Origin: JL08 sp039969355
GTDB taxonomy: Bacteria; Pseudomonadota; Alphaproteobacteria; Rhodobacterales; Rhodobacteraceae
Assembly: GCA_039969355.1 (NCBI GenBank)
Contig: JBDVOA010000031.1
Span: forward strand, 62,001 to 126,000
Direction of reading: 5' to 3'
Length of the DNA: 64,000 bases
A program made the translations under genes and the position numbers. Within the stretch, counting starts at the first letter, position 1; each line of letters starts with the position of its first letter. Below are positions 44,630-52,642 of this stretch, piece by piece. The notes under the pieces were generated by a model, which ran no database searches, had not been told where the DNA came from, and saw nothing but the letters and a program-made list of their open reading frames with translations.

Positions 44630-45283
44630 ATGATTGATTTGAGTGATAAAGCCCTGACGGAAAAAGGCGTGCCACTGGCGCAGCCAAAGGGCCGTGTGTT
44701 ACTGGTTGCCTGCGGCGCGTTGGCTCGCGAAATCGTTGATTTGAAATCGCAAAATAACTGGGATCACTTGGATCTGACCTGCCTACCTGCGATCTGGCAC
44801 AACCATCCTGAAAAGATCACGGATGCCGTAAGACGCGCCGTTCACAAACACCGCGATGCATATGAGCAGATATTTATTGTTTATGCCGATTGCGGCACAG
44901 GTGGCATGCTTCAGTCTGCTTGTGATGAATTAGGTGTCGATATGGTCAAAGGCCCGCATTGTTACAGTTTTTTTGAAGGAAATGAACGCTTTGCTGAACA
45001 TAGTGAAAGCGAAATTACTGCTTTCTATCTGACTGATTTTCTTGCTCGGCAGTTTGACGCCTTTATCTGGCGTCCACTTGGCATGGATCGACATCCGGAA
45101 CTGGTCGAAATGTATTTTGGCCATTACACCAAGCTAGTTTATCAGGCACAGTCAGATGATCCGGTACTTACTGCCCGCGCCCAAGGTTATGCTGACCGCC
45201 TCGGCCTGGAGTTCGAGCGGCGATTCACTGGATATGGTGATTTGCGGACGACCTTGCAGCACGTGGCTGATCAGTCATCTTAA
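44630..45283 (+). CDS. DUF1638 protein
   Basis: The 217-residue protein matches DUF1638: RVLLVACGALAREI near the N-terminus, LPAIWHNHPEKI, IVYADCGTGG, GPHCYSFFEGN, YLTDFLARQFD and MYFGHYTKLVYQAQ. Conserved Cys and His (CG, DCGTGG, HCY) suggest a metal or cofactor site. DUF1638 genes are recurrent neighbours of corrinoid proteins; a support role in B12-dependent methyl transfer is the best guess. I use the ATG at 44630 with GGAAG upstream. Confidence 0.85.
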   Translation: MIDLSDKALTEKGVPLAQPKGRVLLVACGALAREIVDLKSQNNWDHLDLTCLPAIWHNHPEKITDAVRRAVHKHRDAYEQIFIVYADCGTGGMLQSACDELGVDMVKGPHCYSFFEGNERFAEHSESEITAFYLTDFLARQFDAFIWRPLGMDRHPELVEMYFGHYTKLVYQAQSDDPVLTARAQGYADRLGLEFERRFTGYGDLRTTLQHVADQSS

Positions 45284-45687
45284 GAAGTTGACGCAACCTG
45301 TTGAATACGCTCAATCATCGCACGCAATCCGTTTGAACGCTGCGCAGAGAGATGATCATTCAAACCCAACCTAGACATTTCGGCTCGCGCATCAATTTTC
45401 GTGACTTCTGACGTGCTAACCCCATTGTAGAGTGCGCGTAGAACTGCGATCAGCCCTCGCACAATCATCGCATCGCTATCCCCGTCAAAACGAAAAATAT
45501 TGTTTTCAACGCTGGCGTGTAGCCAGACCTGACTTGCACATCCATCGACTTTGGTACTGGGCACCTTCAGCGCATCCACCAACGGTTCCATCGCCTTGCC
45601 TTGTTCAATCACATAGCGATAGCGCTCTTCCCAGTCTTCGAGGAATTCAAAATCCTCGACGATATCTTCAAATGCTGACGTCGCCAT
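45280..45687 (-). CDS. sufE: cysteine desulfuration protein SufE
   Basis: SufE accepts persulfide sulfur from the cysteine desulfurase SufS and passes it to SufB for Fe-S cluster assembly. The 135-residue protein starts with SAFEDIVEDFEFLEDWEERY and has the active-site Cys in KVDGCASQVWL and the C-terminal LGLNDHLSAQRSNGLRAMIE. A longer frame runs back to 45984, but the ATG at 45687 gives the family N-terminus. Its stop overlaps the convergent DUF1638 stop by 4 bp. Confidence 0.94.
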   Translation of the reverse strand: MATSAFEDIVEDFEFLEDWEERYRYVIEQGKAMEPLVDALKVPSTKVDGCASQVWLHASVENNIFRFDGDSDAMIVRGLIAVLRALYNGVSTSEVTKIDARAEMSRLGLNDHLSAQRSNGLRAMIERIQQVASTS

Positions 45688-45811
45688 GACCTGCCCTTTC
45701 AATTGAGCCACACGTAAGGTGCACATGACAAAACGTCCAGTGCTGCCTTGATGCTTTTCAAGCCGCGGCAGATACGTTAACTCAGGGGTCAAAGACAAAG
45801 TGAGCGCCTCA

Positions 45812-46318
45812 ATGCACAAACCAATTGCAGCCCTATTCATTGCGGCGTTTTTGCTTTCCAATTGTAGTACACGGGCGAACCCGGTTAATTGGTTCGGCAA
45901 TAGCCGCAATGCACCTGCTGAAGCGCAGGATGCAGCAACCGTCAATCCGCTGATCCCTAAAAGCACAAGGCGCAGCAGGCGCAACGAACCGGTTCCCTAT
46001 CAAGGTGCTCCGATTGACAGCGTAACGGCGCTGAAACTTGAGCGAGTCCCCGGGGGTCTGATTGTACGCGCAGACGGCGTCGCCCGTATGCAGGGCGGTT
46101 ATGAGGCAACCCTGACGCCCGAAAACGAGGAGGTTTTGCCCGTAGATGGCGTGCTGACTTTCCGAATGGAGATCCGCCTGCCCGCCACGCAGCGGCCCAT
46201 CGGCGACGCCCGTACGAGGGAAATCACTGTTGCGCGTAGGTTGACCAATCAGGACTTGGCAGGCGTGCGCAGTATCCGGGTCGAAGGTGAAAGAAATGCT
46301 CTATCGTCGCGACGCTAG
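45812..46318 (+). CDS. putative lipoprotein of unknown function
   Basis: The ~168-residue product has a short lipoprotein-like signal (HKPIAALFIAAFLLSNC). It is followed by ANPVNWFGNS, a Ser/Arg-rich linker and a small beta-rich domain with LKLERVPGGLIVRADGVARM and ITVARRLTNQDLAGVRSI. I do not recognise a named domain. A GTG four codons upstream (45800) is an alternative start. It is divergent from sufE and convergent with rnd, with only 2 bp between the stops. Confidence 0.65.
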   Translation: MHKPIAALFIAAFLLSNCSTRANPVNWFGNSRNAPAEAQDAATVNPLIPKSTRRSRRNEPVPYQGAPIDSVTALKLERVPGGLIVRADGVARMQGGYEATLTPENEEVLPVDGVLTFRMEIRLPATQRPIGDARTREITVARRLTNQDLAGVRSIRVEGERNALSSRR

Positions 46319-46320
46319 AG

Positions 46321-47478
46321 CTACAATTCTACAATTTTGATAGAGTTTCCACTCGCGGACAACGCTATTTTACCTGCACACAGCCGCAATGCATCTACGC
46401 CGAACAATTCATTTCGCCATCCGCTGAGCGCCGCGACATCGCGCATTCCTGCTGCGATTGCATCAAGATCAGCTGATGGCGCAATTAACTTCGCTGCAAC
46501 GCCAGCGCTATCAGATTTCGCCTTGAGAAGAACGCGCAGTAGGTCCGCCAAAGCTGGGTTGACTTGAAGTTTCTGACGACGACGATCGGGAGCTGGCAAC
46601 GCGTCCGAAGTGCAGTTCAAACCGGTGCGCACAGCACCAAGGATGCCTTCTGCAATCTCACCGCGACGCGCCTCCCGCAACAGCAATCGTGACCGCCCCA
46701 GGTCCTCGGCAGTTTTTGGTTTTGAAGAGGCGAGTTCGACCAGCGCATCGTCTTTGTAAACCCGATTCCTTGGCATGTTGTTTGCCTGCGCATAGGTTTC
46801 GCGAAATGCAGCCAACTCGCGCACGATTGCCAAAAATCGTGGATTGGTCGTGCGGGTCTTGATCCGCCGCCATGCCTCATGCGGTGCGATCTCGTAGGTC
46901 GCCGGCGTGGTCAGGGTTTCCAGTTCTTCTATGACCCAGCGTTCCCGGCCGGTTTCGGCAAGTTTGGCAGAAAGAACTTCATAGACTTGGCGAAGATGTG
47001 TCACATCAGCCAGCGCATAGTTCTTTTGGGCGTCACTGAGCGGGCGACGCGACCAATCAGTAAATCGCGAGGTCTTATCAATCGGCGCGTTTGAAATCTT
47101 GCGCACAAGCGTTTCATATCCAACCTGTTCCCCGAAACCGCAAACCATGGCTGCGATCTGGGTGTCAAACAAAGGTTGCGGAAAGGCCTGTGCATCAACC
47201 CAGAATATCTCAAGATCTTGGCGTGCCGCATGAAACACTTTGACAACAGAGGTGTCGCGGAAAAGATCATAGAGTGGTTCCAGAGACATTTCCGCGACCA
47301 GCGGGTCAACAAGAACCGCCTTGCTGTCGTCTGTTCCGGGCATCGCCATCTGGATCAGGCAAAGCTTGGAATAGTAGGTCCGCTCGCGCAGAAATTCGGT
47401 ATCGATGGTGACATAGTCAAATGTGCGTGCCTCTTCGCAAAAAGCGGCAAGCGCGTCAGTCGTTGTGAGTGTTCTCAT
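46321..47478 (-). CDS. rnd: ribonuclease D
   Basis: RNase D is a 3'-5' exoribonuclease that trims tRNA 3' ends. The 385-residue protein has the DEDDy exonuclease motifs: IDTEFLRERTYY (Exo I), HAARQDLEIFW (Exo II) and YALADVTHLRQVY (Exo III, with Tyr and Asp). An HRDC domain (about 210-285) and a C-terminal helical region follow. It stands alone, convergent with the lipoprotein gene. Confidence 0.94.
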   Translation of the reverse strand: MRTLTTTDALAAFCEEARTFDYVTIDTEFLRERTYYSKLCLIQMAMPGTDDSKAVLVDPLVAEMSLEPLYDLFRDTSVVKVFHAARQDLEIFWVDAQAFPQPLFDTQIAAMVCGFGEQVGYETLVRKISNAPIDKTSRFTDWSRRPLSDAQKNYALADVTHLRQVYEVLSAKLAETGRERWVIEELETLTTPATYEIAPHEAWRRIKTRTTNPRFLAIVRELAAFRETYAQANNMPRNRVYKDDALVELASSKPKTAEDLGRSRLLLREARRGEIAEGILGAVRTGLNCTSDALPAPDRRRQKLQVNPALADLLRVLLKAKSDSAGVAAKLIAPSADLDAIAAGMRDVAALSGWRNELFGVDALRLCAGKIALSASGNSIKIVEL

Positions 47479-47582
47479 ACAGGGCGTCTTCTTTATTTCT
47501 TATTGTGATCCCGGACCCAGTTCATCCCTTCTAACGATACTACGCCCGGTTGCAAAGCGCCCAGATAAATTCCCTTTTAGGC

Positions 47583-48173
47583 TCAGATCAAAAGGAGACT
47601 ACGGTCGCCGTCCGCAAACCGGCGTAAGGTGGCCGGATAAAGCTGGTGTTCGGCTTCAAGAACGCGTTCAGCCAGAGAGGTTTCAGTATCTTCCGGTAAA
47701 ACCGGCACGCGCGCCTGGCCCAGCAACGGACCATCATCAAGCGCGGCCGTAACCTGATGCACAGTGCATCCATGCTCAGTCTCGCCGGCCTCCAAAACAC
47801 GGGCATGTGTGTGCAAGCCTTTGTACTTTGGCAATAAAGATGGATGGATGTTGAGCATGCGGCCAGCCCAGCGGTTTACAAACTCTGCTGTAAGAACCCG
47901 CATGAACCCGGCAAGGCAGATGATGTCTGGCGCAGAGTCGAGTAATTGCAGCATGAGTTCGGCCTCAAATCCGTGCCGATCCCCCTTGAAAGGTCGGTGA
48001 TCTACATTGGCAGTTGGAACCCCCATAGCACGCGCCTTGATCAACCCGACAGCATTGGTGTCACTCGATAACACCAGACACGGAGTTGCGGCATGGGCCG
48101 CGTCCATGCTTTGGACCAACCGCACCATGTTTGATCCGCCGCCGGAAATCAGGATGGCGACCCGTTTTTTCAA
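47583..48173 (-). CDS. purN: phosphoribosylglycinamide formyltransferase
   Basis: PurN transfers a formyl group from 10-formyl-THF to GAR, step 3 of purine synthesis. The 196-residue protein has VAILISGGGSNMVRLV at the phosphate-binding end, the catalytic NIHPSLLPKYKG (Asn and His) and VTAALDDGPLLGQ with the essential Asp. Its ATG overlaps the purM stop by 4 bp. Confidence 0.96.
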   Translation of the reverse strand: MKKRVAILISGGGSNMVRLVQSMDAAHAATPCLVLSSDTNAVGLIKARAMGVPTANVDHRPFKGDRHGFEAELMLQLLDSAPDIICLAGFMRVLTAEFVNRWAGRMLNIHPSLLPKYKGLHTHARVLEAGETEHGCTVHQVTAALDDGPLLGQARVPVLPEDTETSLAERVLEAEHQLYPATLRRFADGDRSLLLI

Positions 48174-49216
48174 AGCAACCTGCCTTTGTACCGCACACCG
48201 GCACCATTTGACACGGTTCCTATGACGCAGACCGATTCGCCTGTGTCGCGCAAAAGCTGCGTCGTCGCCTCTGCGCTGCTTGGATCAACAACCAGCACCA
48301 TTCCGATGCCGCAGTTGAAGGTTTTCAGCATTTCCGCTTCGGCCATCCCGCCAATACCAGCCATCCATTTGAACACAGGCAGCGGTTCCCATGCGTTCAG
48401 ATCAATCTCGGCGCCCAAATTATCGGGCAATACACGGGGAATGTTTTCGGTCAGACCGCCGCCGGTGATGTGAGCCAACGCGTGCGTGCCCCCTGCCCGC
48501 ACTGCGGCCAAGGCAGAACGAACGTAAATTCGCGTCGGTGTTAGCAGTGCCTCGCCCAGCGTTCCATTTGCAAACGGACAGTCCGCAGACCAATCCAGAC
48601 CCGACAACTCGACAATCTTGCGCACCAGCGAATATCCGTTTGAGTGCACGCCATCACTGGTCAACCCCAGCAGGATATCGCCTTCTGCAACTGCGCGCGG
48701 CAAGTCCTGCCCACGTTCCATCGCCCCTACTGAAAAACCGGCAAGATCAAAGTCACCTTCGGGATACATGCCCGGCATTTCTGCGGTCTCTCCGCCAATC
48801 AGCGCACAATCAGAGCGCACGCAGCCTTCAGCGATACCTTCGATTATCCGGGCAGCGACATCCGTATCAAGTTTACCCGTTGCGAAATAATCCAGAAAAA
48901 ACAGCGGCTCCGCGCCCTGACAGACCAGATCATTTACACACATGGCGACCAGATCAATGCCTACGCCATCCACGTTCCCCGTATCGATTGCGATGCGCAG
49001 CTTGGTACCAACACCGTCCGTGGCGGCAACCAGAATGGGGTCAGAGTATCCCGCCGCCTTAAGATCAAACAACGCCCCAAAGCCGCCCAGACCCGCCATC
49101 ACACCAGCGCGACTGGTTCGTTTGGCCGCTGGTTTGATCCGGTCCACCAATGCGTTACCTGCATCAATGTCTACCCCCGCCTGAGCATATGTGATACCGT
49201 TCTTGCCGTCGCTCAT
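48170..49216 (-). CDS. purM: phosphoribosylformylglycinamidine cyclo-ligase
   Basis: PurM makes AIR from FGAM, step 5 of purine synthesis. The 348-residue enzyme shows ITYAQAGVDIDAGNALV, VAATDGVGTKLRIA, VNDLVCQGAEPLFFLDYFA, GETAEMPGMY and HITGGGLTENIPR, the ATP-binding and dimer motifs. GGAGG 8 nt before the ATG at 49216 sets the start; the frame continues 22 codons upstream without support. The purM-purN operon order is conserved in proteobacteria. Confidence 0.96.
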   Translation of the reverse strand: MSDGKNGITYAQAGVDIDAGNALVDRIKPAAKRTSRAGVMAGLGGFGALFDLKAAGYSDPILVAATDGVGTKLRIAIDTGNVDGVGIDLVAMCVNDLVCQGAEPLFFLDYFATGKLDTDVAARIIEGIAEGCVRSDCALIGGETAEMPGMYPEGDFDLAGFSVGAMERGQDLPRAVAEGDILLGLTSDGVHSNGYSLVRKIVELSGLDWSADCPFANGTLGEALLTPTRIYVRSALAAVRAGGTHALAHITGGGLTENIPRVLPDNLGAEIDLNAWEPLPVFKWMAGIGGMAEAEMLKTFNCGIGMVLVVDPSSAEATTQLLRDTGESVCVIGTVSNGAGVRYKGRLL

Positions 49217-49291
49217 TGCGGGTGCCTCCGTTACATTGCACTTGTATGCGCGCGGGTTAGAGCATTGCGGCCCGGCGCGCAACGGTTTGGC

Positions 49292-49319
49292 TTGACGCGA
49301 CAGATGCGTCTGATACGAA
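49292..49319 (+). promoter_or_regulatory. promoter for the tRNA gene
   Basis: TTGACG (49292-49297) and TACGAA (49314-49319) with a 16-bp spacer end 11 bp before the tRNA 5' end, the right distance for a short leader. Confidence 0.5.
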
Positions 49320-49330
49320 ACGGTTCAGGC

Positions 49331-49407
49331 GGGCCTGTAGCTCAGTTGGTTAGAGCAGAGCGCTCATAACGCTTTGGTCGCAGGTTCGAGTCCTGCCGGG
49401 CCTACCA
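49331..49407 (+). tRNA. tRNA with CAT anticodon, probably tRNA-Ile2 (lysidine-modified)
   Basis: The 77-nt sequence folds as a cloverleaf: acceptor GGGCCTG / CGGGCCT (one G-U), D arm GCTC...GAGC, anticodon loop CTCATAA closed by GAGCG/CGCTT, T arm GCAGG-TTCGAGT-CCTGC, and an encoded CCA end. The CAT anticodon alone fits Met or Ile2. The anticodon-to-T-arm sequence (CTCATAA...TTGGTCGC) resembles tRNA-Ile2 of E. coli more than initiator or elongator Met, so isoleucine (AUA) after TilS modification is preferred. An IS3 element lies 240 bp downstream. Confidence 0.93.
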
Positions 49408-49661
49408 ATGCTTCCCCAATTGCTCGTAGCTAAGCAGCGATTAAAGACATGAAAATGGCAACCCTGCCTTACACAGCCTATCAATCAAGGCTGTTCCACA
49501 GCACAGTGTGTCGGCATGTAACTTCCTGATCAATTCAAACGATCGATGGGAATCTCCATTGTCAAAAAATGTCCCACGTTCGCGATGACCGACAGAAGGT
49601 ATATCCAGAGCCCAAACTTAGAAAAGTTGAGTAAGTTACGCCAACTTGTCTAGCCCCAATT

Positions 49662-50468
49662 CTATGGGCCACTTTTCTGGAAAGTTTCTGGGACTGGCTG
49701 ACGCATTTAAAAGGGCTGCTGCGGGCGGACACCGTTGTACTGTTTTAGCCAAATATTGATGACGATCTGGGCATGTTTTGTGGTGTGGAACTATTCCGCG
49801 TTCAGGACTTCGCGGCGTAGAGTACCATTGAACCGCTCATTGTAGCCGTTCTCCCAAGGCGATCCGGGATAGATCTGGATGGGTTTGATCCCGACTTTTC
49901 TCAACCAATCCTGCAGAGTTGTTGCGATAAATTCTGACCCATTGTCGGACCGGATGTATTCAGGCTGCCCACGTTGCAGCAGCAATGGGTAAAGCGCATC
50001 CAGCACATCTTCGTTGTTCATCTTCGGCTTGACGGCGACGCACAGAGCCTCGCGGGTGTACTCATCCAGTACAGTCAGCATCTTGTAGGGCCGTCCATTA
50101 CTCAGCTTGTCGTGAACAAAGTCAACGCTCCAGATGTGATTGGGGTGTTGTGGTCGGAGGCGAATTATCGAACTGTCTCTGTGGTAAAGCCGCTTTCGCT
50201 TCTTGTGGCGCTTGGGTAGTTGCAGGCCCTCTTCACGCCAGAGACGCTCAACTTTCTTATGATTGACGGCCCAACCTTCGATGCGCAGCAGCTCCGCCAC
50301 TTTGCGATAGCCATAACGCCCATACTGCTTGGCCAACCGGATCATCGCCAGGCGCAGAGCCTCATCATTCTTGGGGGCAGCTCTGTATTGTAGGGTACTC
50401 CGGGCAAGCCCCATCACACGGCATGTGCGACGTTCAGAAGTCGCCAGCTTTTGCCGGATATGAACCAC
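49662..50468 (-). pseudogene. IS3-family transposase OrfB with premature stops
   Basis: OrfB carries the integrase-type DDE domain: VDFVHDKL (first Asp), LTVLDEYTREAL, IRSDNGSEFIA (second Asp), and GSPWENGYNERFNGTLRREV with the Glu. The conserved 'NAEW(F/Y)' is broken: the Trp codon is TAG (49791-49793). The frame continues past it as FHTTKHAQIVINIWLKQYN, meets a second stop (TAA, 49707-49709), and then shows MRQPVPET up to a natural-looking stop at 49662, next to the inverted repeat. All three catalytic residues lie before the first stop, but the last ~40 residues are lost. Confidence 0.85.
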
Positions 50469-50491
50469 AGCTTGACGAAGCTGGCCTACCG

Positions 50492-50779
50492 TCAGGCCCG
50501 TGGCTTTAAAAAACCGAGGCTTTCTTTCAGGATCAACTTGTCCAGCTCAAGCTCGGCCAAGATCCGTTTCAACCGATCGTTCTCTTTTTGCAATGCCTTC
50601 AAATTGGCCATCTCAGATCGTCCCATGCCACCAAACCTCTTACGCCAAGTGTAATCGGTCGCATCACTGACACCAGCAGTTCTGCACGCCGTCGCCACGT
50701 CTGAGCCAGATGCCAAGCTCAGCTCAATCTCTCGCAAAAGCCACAGAATATCTTCATCCGTATGCCGTTTCCGTGCCAT
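50492..50779 (-). CDS. IS3-family transposase OrfA
   Basis: The 95-residue protein has a helix-turn-helix (DVATACRTAGVSDATDYTWRK) and a leucine-zipper-like segment (NLKALQKENDRLKRILAELE), the standard OrfA layout. Near its end the frame crosses TTTTTTAAAG (50513-50504); slipping back by one base gives GFFKATGLTVGQLRQAVVHI and joins OrfB, making an OrfAB fusion transposase. Confidence 0.88.
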   Translation of the reverse strand: MARKRHTDEDILWLLREIELSLASGSDVATACRTAGVSDATDYTWRKRFGGMGRSEMANLKALQKENDRLKRILAELELDKLILKESLGFLKPRA

Positions 50780-50834
50780 CTATTCCGTCTCCAAAACTAA
50801 CCAAGTTTTGGCACAGTTTTAGGGGGGCAAGACA

Positions 50835-51141
50835 GTAACGTAGCGAGGACGTACCATGAGTAATTATCCGGGGGCTTAGCTATTGGTGGTAGCTCCGTTT
50901 GGTCAGATACTGGCAGAATACCTATACGCAGTCATCTCCATCGGCCCCAAACTACGGACTCTCAATGGGTTCAAGCCAATATGAACACAGAACAACCATA
51001 TCAACCCAAAAGAGTACTGTCTTGTATATTTTGATAACCGAAGGCTTACGACCCACCAGGCTTTTGTTTGCACAAGAAACGGGTCGCCTGAATCTGCTCT
51101 TCGTTTAAGCAGGTTCCAGACCGTGCAATCAGGAAAGCAAA
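50835..51141. other. 307-bp gene-free stretch right of the IS element
   Basis: I see no gene. The last 20 bp hold the AGGAAA ribosome-binding site of the next gene. A 69-codon plus-strand frame (50899-51108) has no protein-like features. Confidence 0.4.
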
Positions 51142-52062
51142 ATGAGTCAGAAAACCGCTCCGATGATTGATCTTGTATCCAGCCTGTTGCTGTTGGCACT
51201 TGCTGCTGTCTGGGGTGGGTCGTTCTTTTTTGCGGCGGTTGCGCTCAAAGAAGTGCAACCCCTGACCGTGACTTTGCATCGTGTGATCTGGGCTGTTCCT
51301 GTTTTGCTGATCGTCGTATTGTTGCGGGGCGTTCGAATTCCCCGATCGCCGCGCATATGGGGGGCCTATCTCGTCATGGGGGCGCTGAACAATGCCATTC
51401 CATTTTCACTGATCTTTTGGGGCCAGACGACCATCGAAAGCGGCCTAGCGTCAATCTTGAACGGGACCACCGCAGTCTTTGCTGCGGTGGTTGCAGGGTT
51501 GTTGCTGGCAGATGAGCCGCTAACGCCGCGCAAGATTGTTGGCGCGGTTTTTGGTGTCATTGGCGTTGCAGTCATAATGGGACTGGACGCACTTACCACC
51601 CTTGATCCTCGGAATTTGGCACAGCTCGCCATTTTAGGTGGAGCACTTTCTTATGCGTTTGCGAGTGTTTGGGGCAAAGCCGCCCTTGGCGGCATTGCGC
51701 CAGAAATGAACGCGCTCGGAATGCTGATCGGCAGTACGGTCCTGATGATTCCGATTGCGATATGGTCCGACGGCGTGCCGACTTTTGATCTTTCGCTTCA
51801 GGTATGGGCGTCGCTTCTTGCGCTGGCGGTGCTATCAACGGCCTTGGCCTACCTCCTTTACTTTGCGATTCTGGTTCGGGCGGGATCTGCCAATCTAATG
51901 CTGGTGACCCTGTTGATCCCGCCCTTCGCCATCGGGTTGGGTGTTTTATTCCTTGGTGAGCAGCTTGACCTGACGGCGTGGATCGGTTTTGGCCTGATTG
52001 CGGTCGGCCTGATAATCACGGACGGTCGCGTTCTGGCCAAATTCATCGGCTCACGCAGTTAG
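51142..52062 (+). CDS. EamA/DMT family transporter
   Basis: A 306-residue ten-helix protein with two EamA repeats. The first has LAAVWGGSFFFAAVALKEVQ and SGLASILNGTTAVFAAVVAG followed by DEPLTPRK; the second ends LLIPPFAIGLGVLFLGEQLD. The family exports amino acids, nucleosides or other metabolites; the substrate is not deducible. AGGAAA 6 nt before the ATG fixes the start. Confidence 0.87.
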   Translation: MSQKTAPMIDLVSSLLLLALAAVWGGSFFFAAVALKEVQPLTVTLHRVIWAVPVLLIVVLLRGVRIPRSPRIWGAYLVMGALNNAIPFSLIFWGQTTIESGLASILNGTTAVFAAVVAGLLLADEPLTPRKIVGAVFGVIGVAVIMGLDALTTLDPRNLAQLAILGGALSYAFASVWGKAALGGIAPEMNALGMLIGSTVLMIPIAIWSDGVPTFDLSLQVWASLLALAVLSTALAYLLYFAILVRAGSANLMLVTLLIPPFAIGLGVLFLGEQLDLTAWIGFGLIAVGLIITDGRVLAKFIGSRS

Positions 52063-52157
52063 GTAGAAGCGCGCGGTATCATCGCTCAGCCTCTCGGACC
52101 ACGTTCAAGGACTTCACGACAATTCGTCGATTTTATGGTTATGCTGCCTGTCGTTGC

Positions 52158-52517
52158 TCACTCATAATCCTCATTCTCGATCCCCATTGCGCGGTTGGGA
52201 TATTTTTTGGCGCCGTCGTAACGTTCTTGCACCAGCGCCAGTTGCTCTTTTTCGGCGTATGCGATCAGGTCATAAAGTACGTTCACCATCCAGCGGTACC
52301 GCCGCAATCTTGTAACCGGACTAACTCGGGGTTGTTGCGCTGCAATCAACCGGTCAAGGCGCTGGTGGGCCCATTTGACGCGGTTGCTGTCGATGACTTT
52401 TGCATCATCAATCGGGTCAAAAATCTGATCAGCCAGCGCATAGAGTTCGCCCACAAATCGTTCTATGACTTTCAAATCAGGCCTGTTTTTTGGCGCAAAT
52501 CTATGTTTTTCTGACAT
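52158..52517 (-). CDS. small charged protein of unknown function
   Basis: The 119-residue product is soluble and highly charged (SEKHRFAPKNRPDLKVIERF, VKWAHQRLDRLIAAQQPRVS, VLYDLIAYAEKEQLALVQER), probably all-helical. I do not recognise a domain. The ATG at 52517 has AGGA 9 nt upstream; the frame stays open to 52691 but that part overlaps the next gene's 5' end. It is divergent from the winged-helix/TPR gene across 125 bp, so shared regulation is possible. Confidence 0.6.
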   Translation of the reverse strand: MSEKHRFAPKNRPDLKVIERFVGELYALADQIFDPIDDAKVIDSNRVKWAHQRLDRLIAAQQPRVSPVTRLRRYRWMVNVLYDLIAYAEKEQLALVQERYDGAKKYPNRAMGIENEDYE

Positions 52518-52642
52518 ACTAATTATTCCTGTGCAATTCACTATGTAAGTACGTCGTAGCCATGGAACTGGAACAGCACGTGCCCCGCACATACAGATGC
52601 GCCGCCTAAGATTTGTTTTTAAAATAAGGATTTCGGACCGGC

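Larger units (their letters stand above)
49647..50834 (-). mobile_element. IS3-family insertion sequence (decayed), 1188 bp
   Basis: The element is delimited by imperfect inverted repeats: TGTCTAGCCCC at the left (49647-49657) and TGTCTTGCCCC read inward from the right end (50834-50824). Inside are orfA and orfB in the minus direction, linked by a T6A3G slippery stretch (50513-50504), as expected for programmed -1 frameshifting in IS3. The size fits the family. Flanking bases (AACT left, GTAA right) do not form a matching target duplication. OrfB has two in-frame stops, so the copy is probably inactive. Confidence 0.82.

Noticed and set aside
49331..50834. Genomic island integrated at the tRNA gene
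   Set aside because: No integrase and no repeat of the tRNA 3' end were found; only a small decayed IS element is nearby.
49643..50838. Target-site duplication flanking the IS3 element
   Set aside because: The flanking bases AACT and GTAA do not match.
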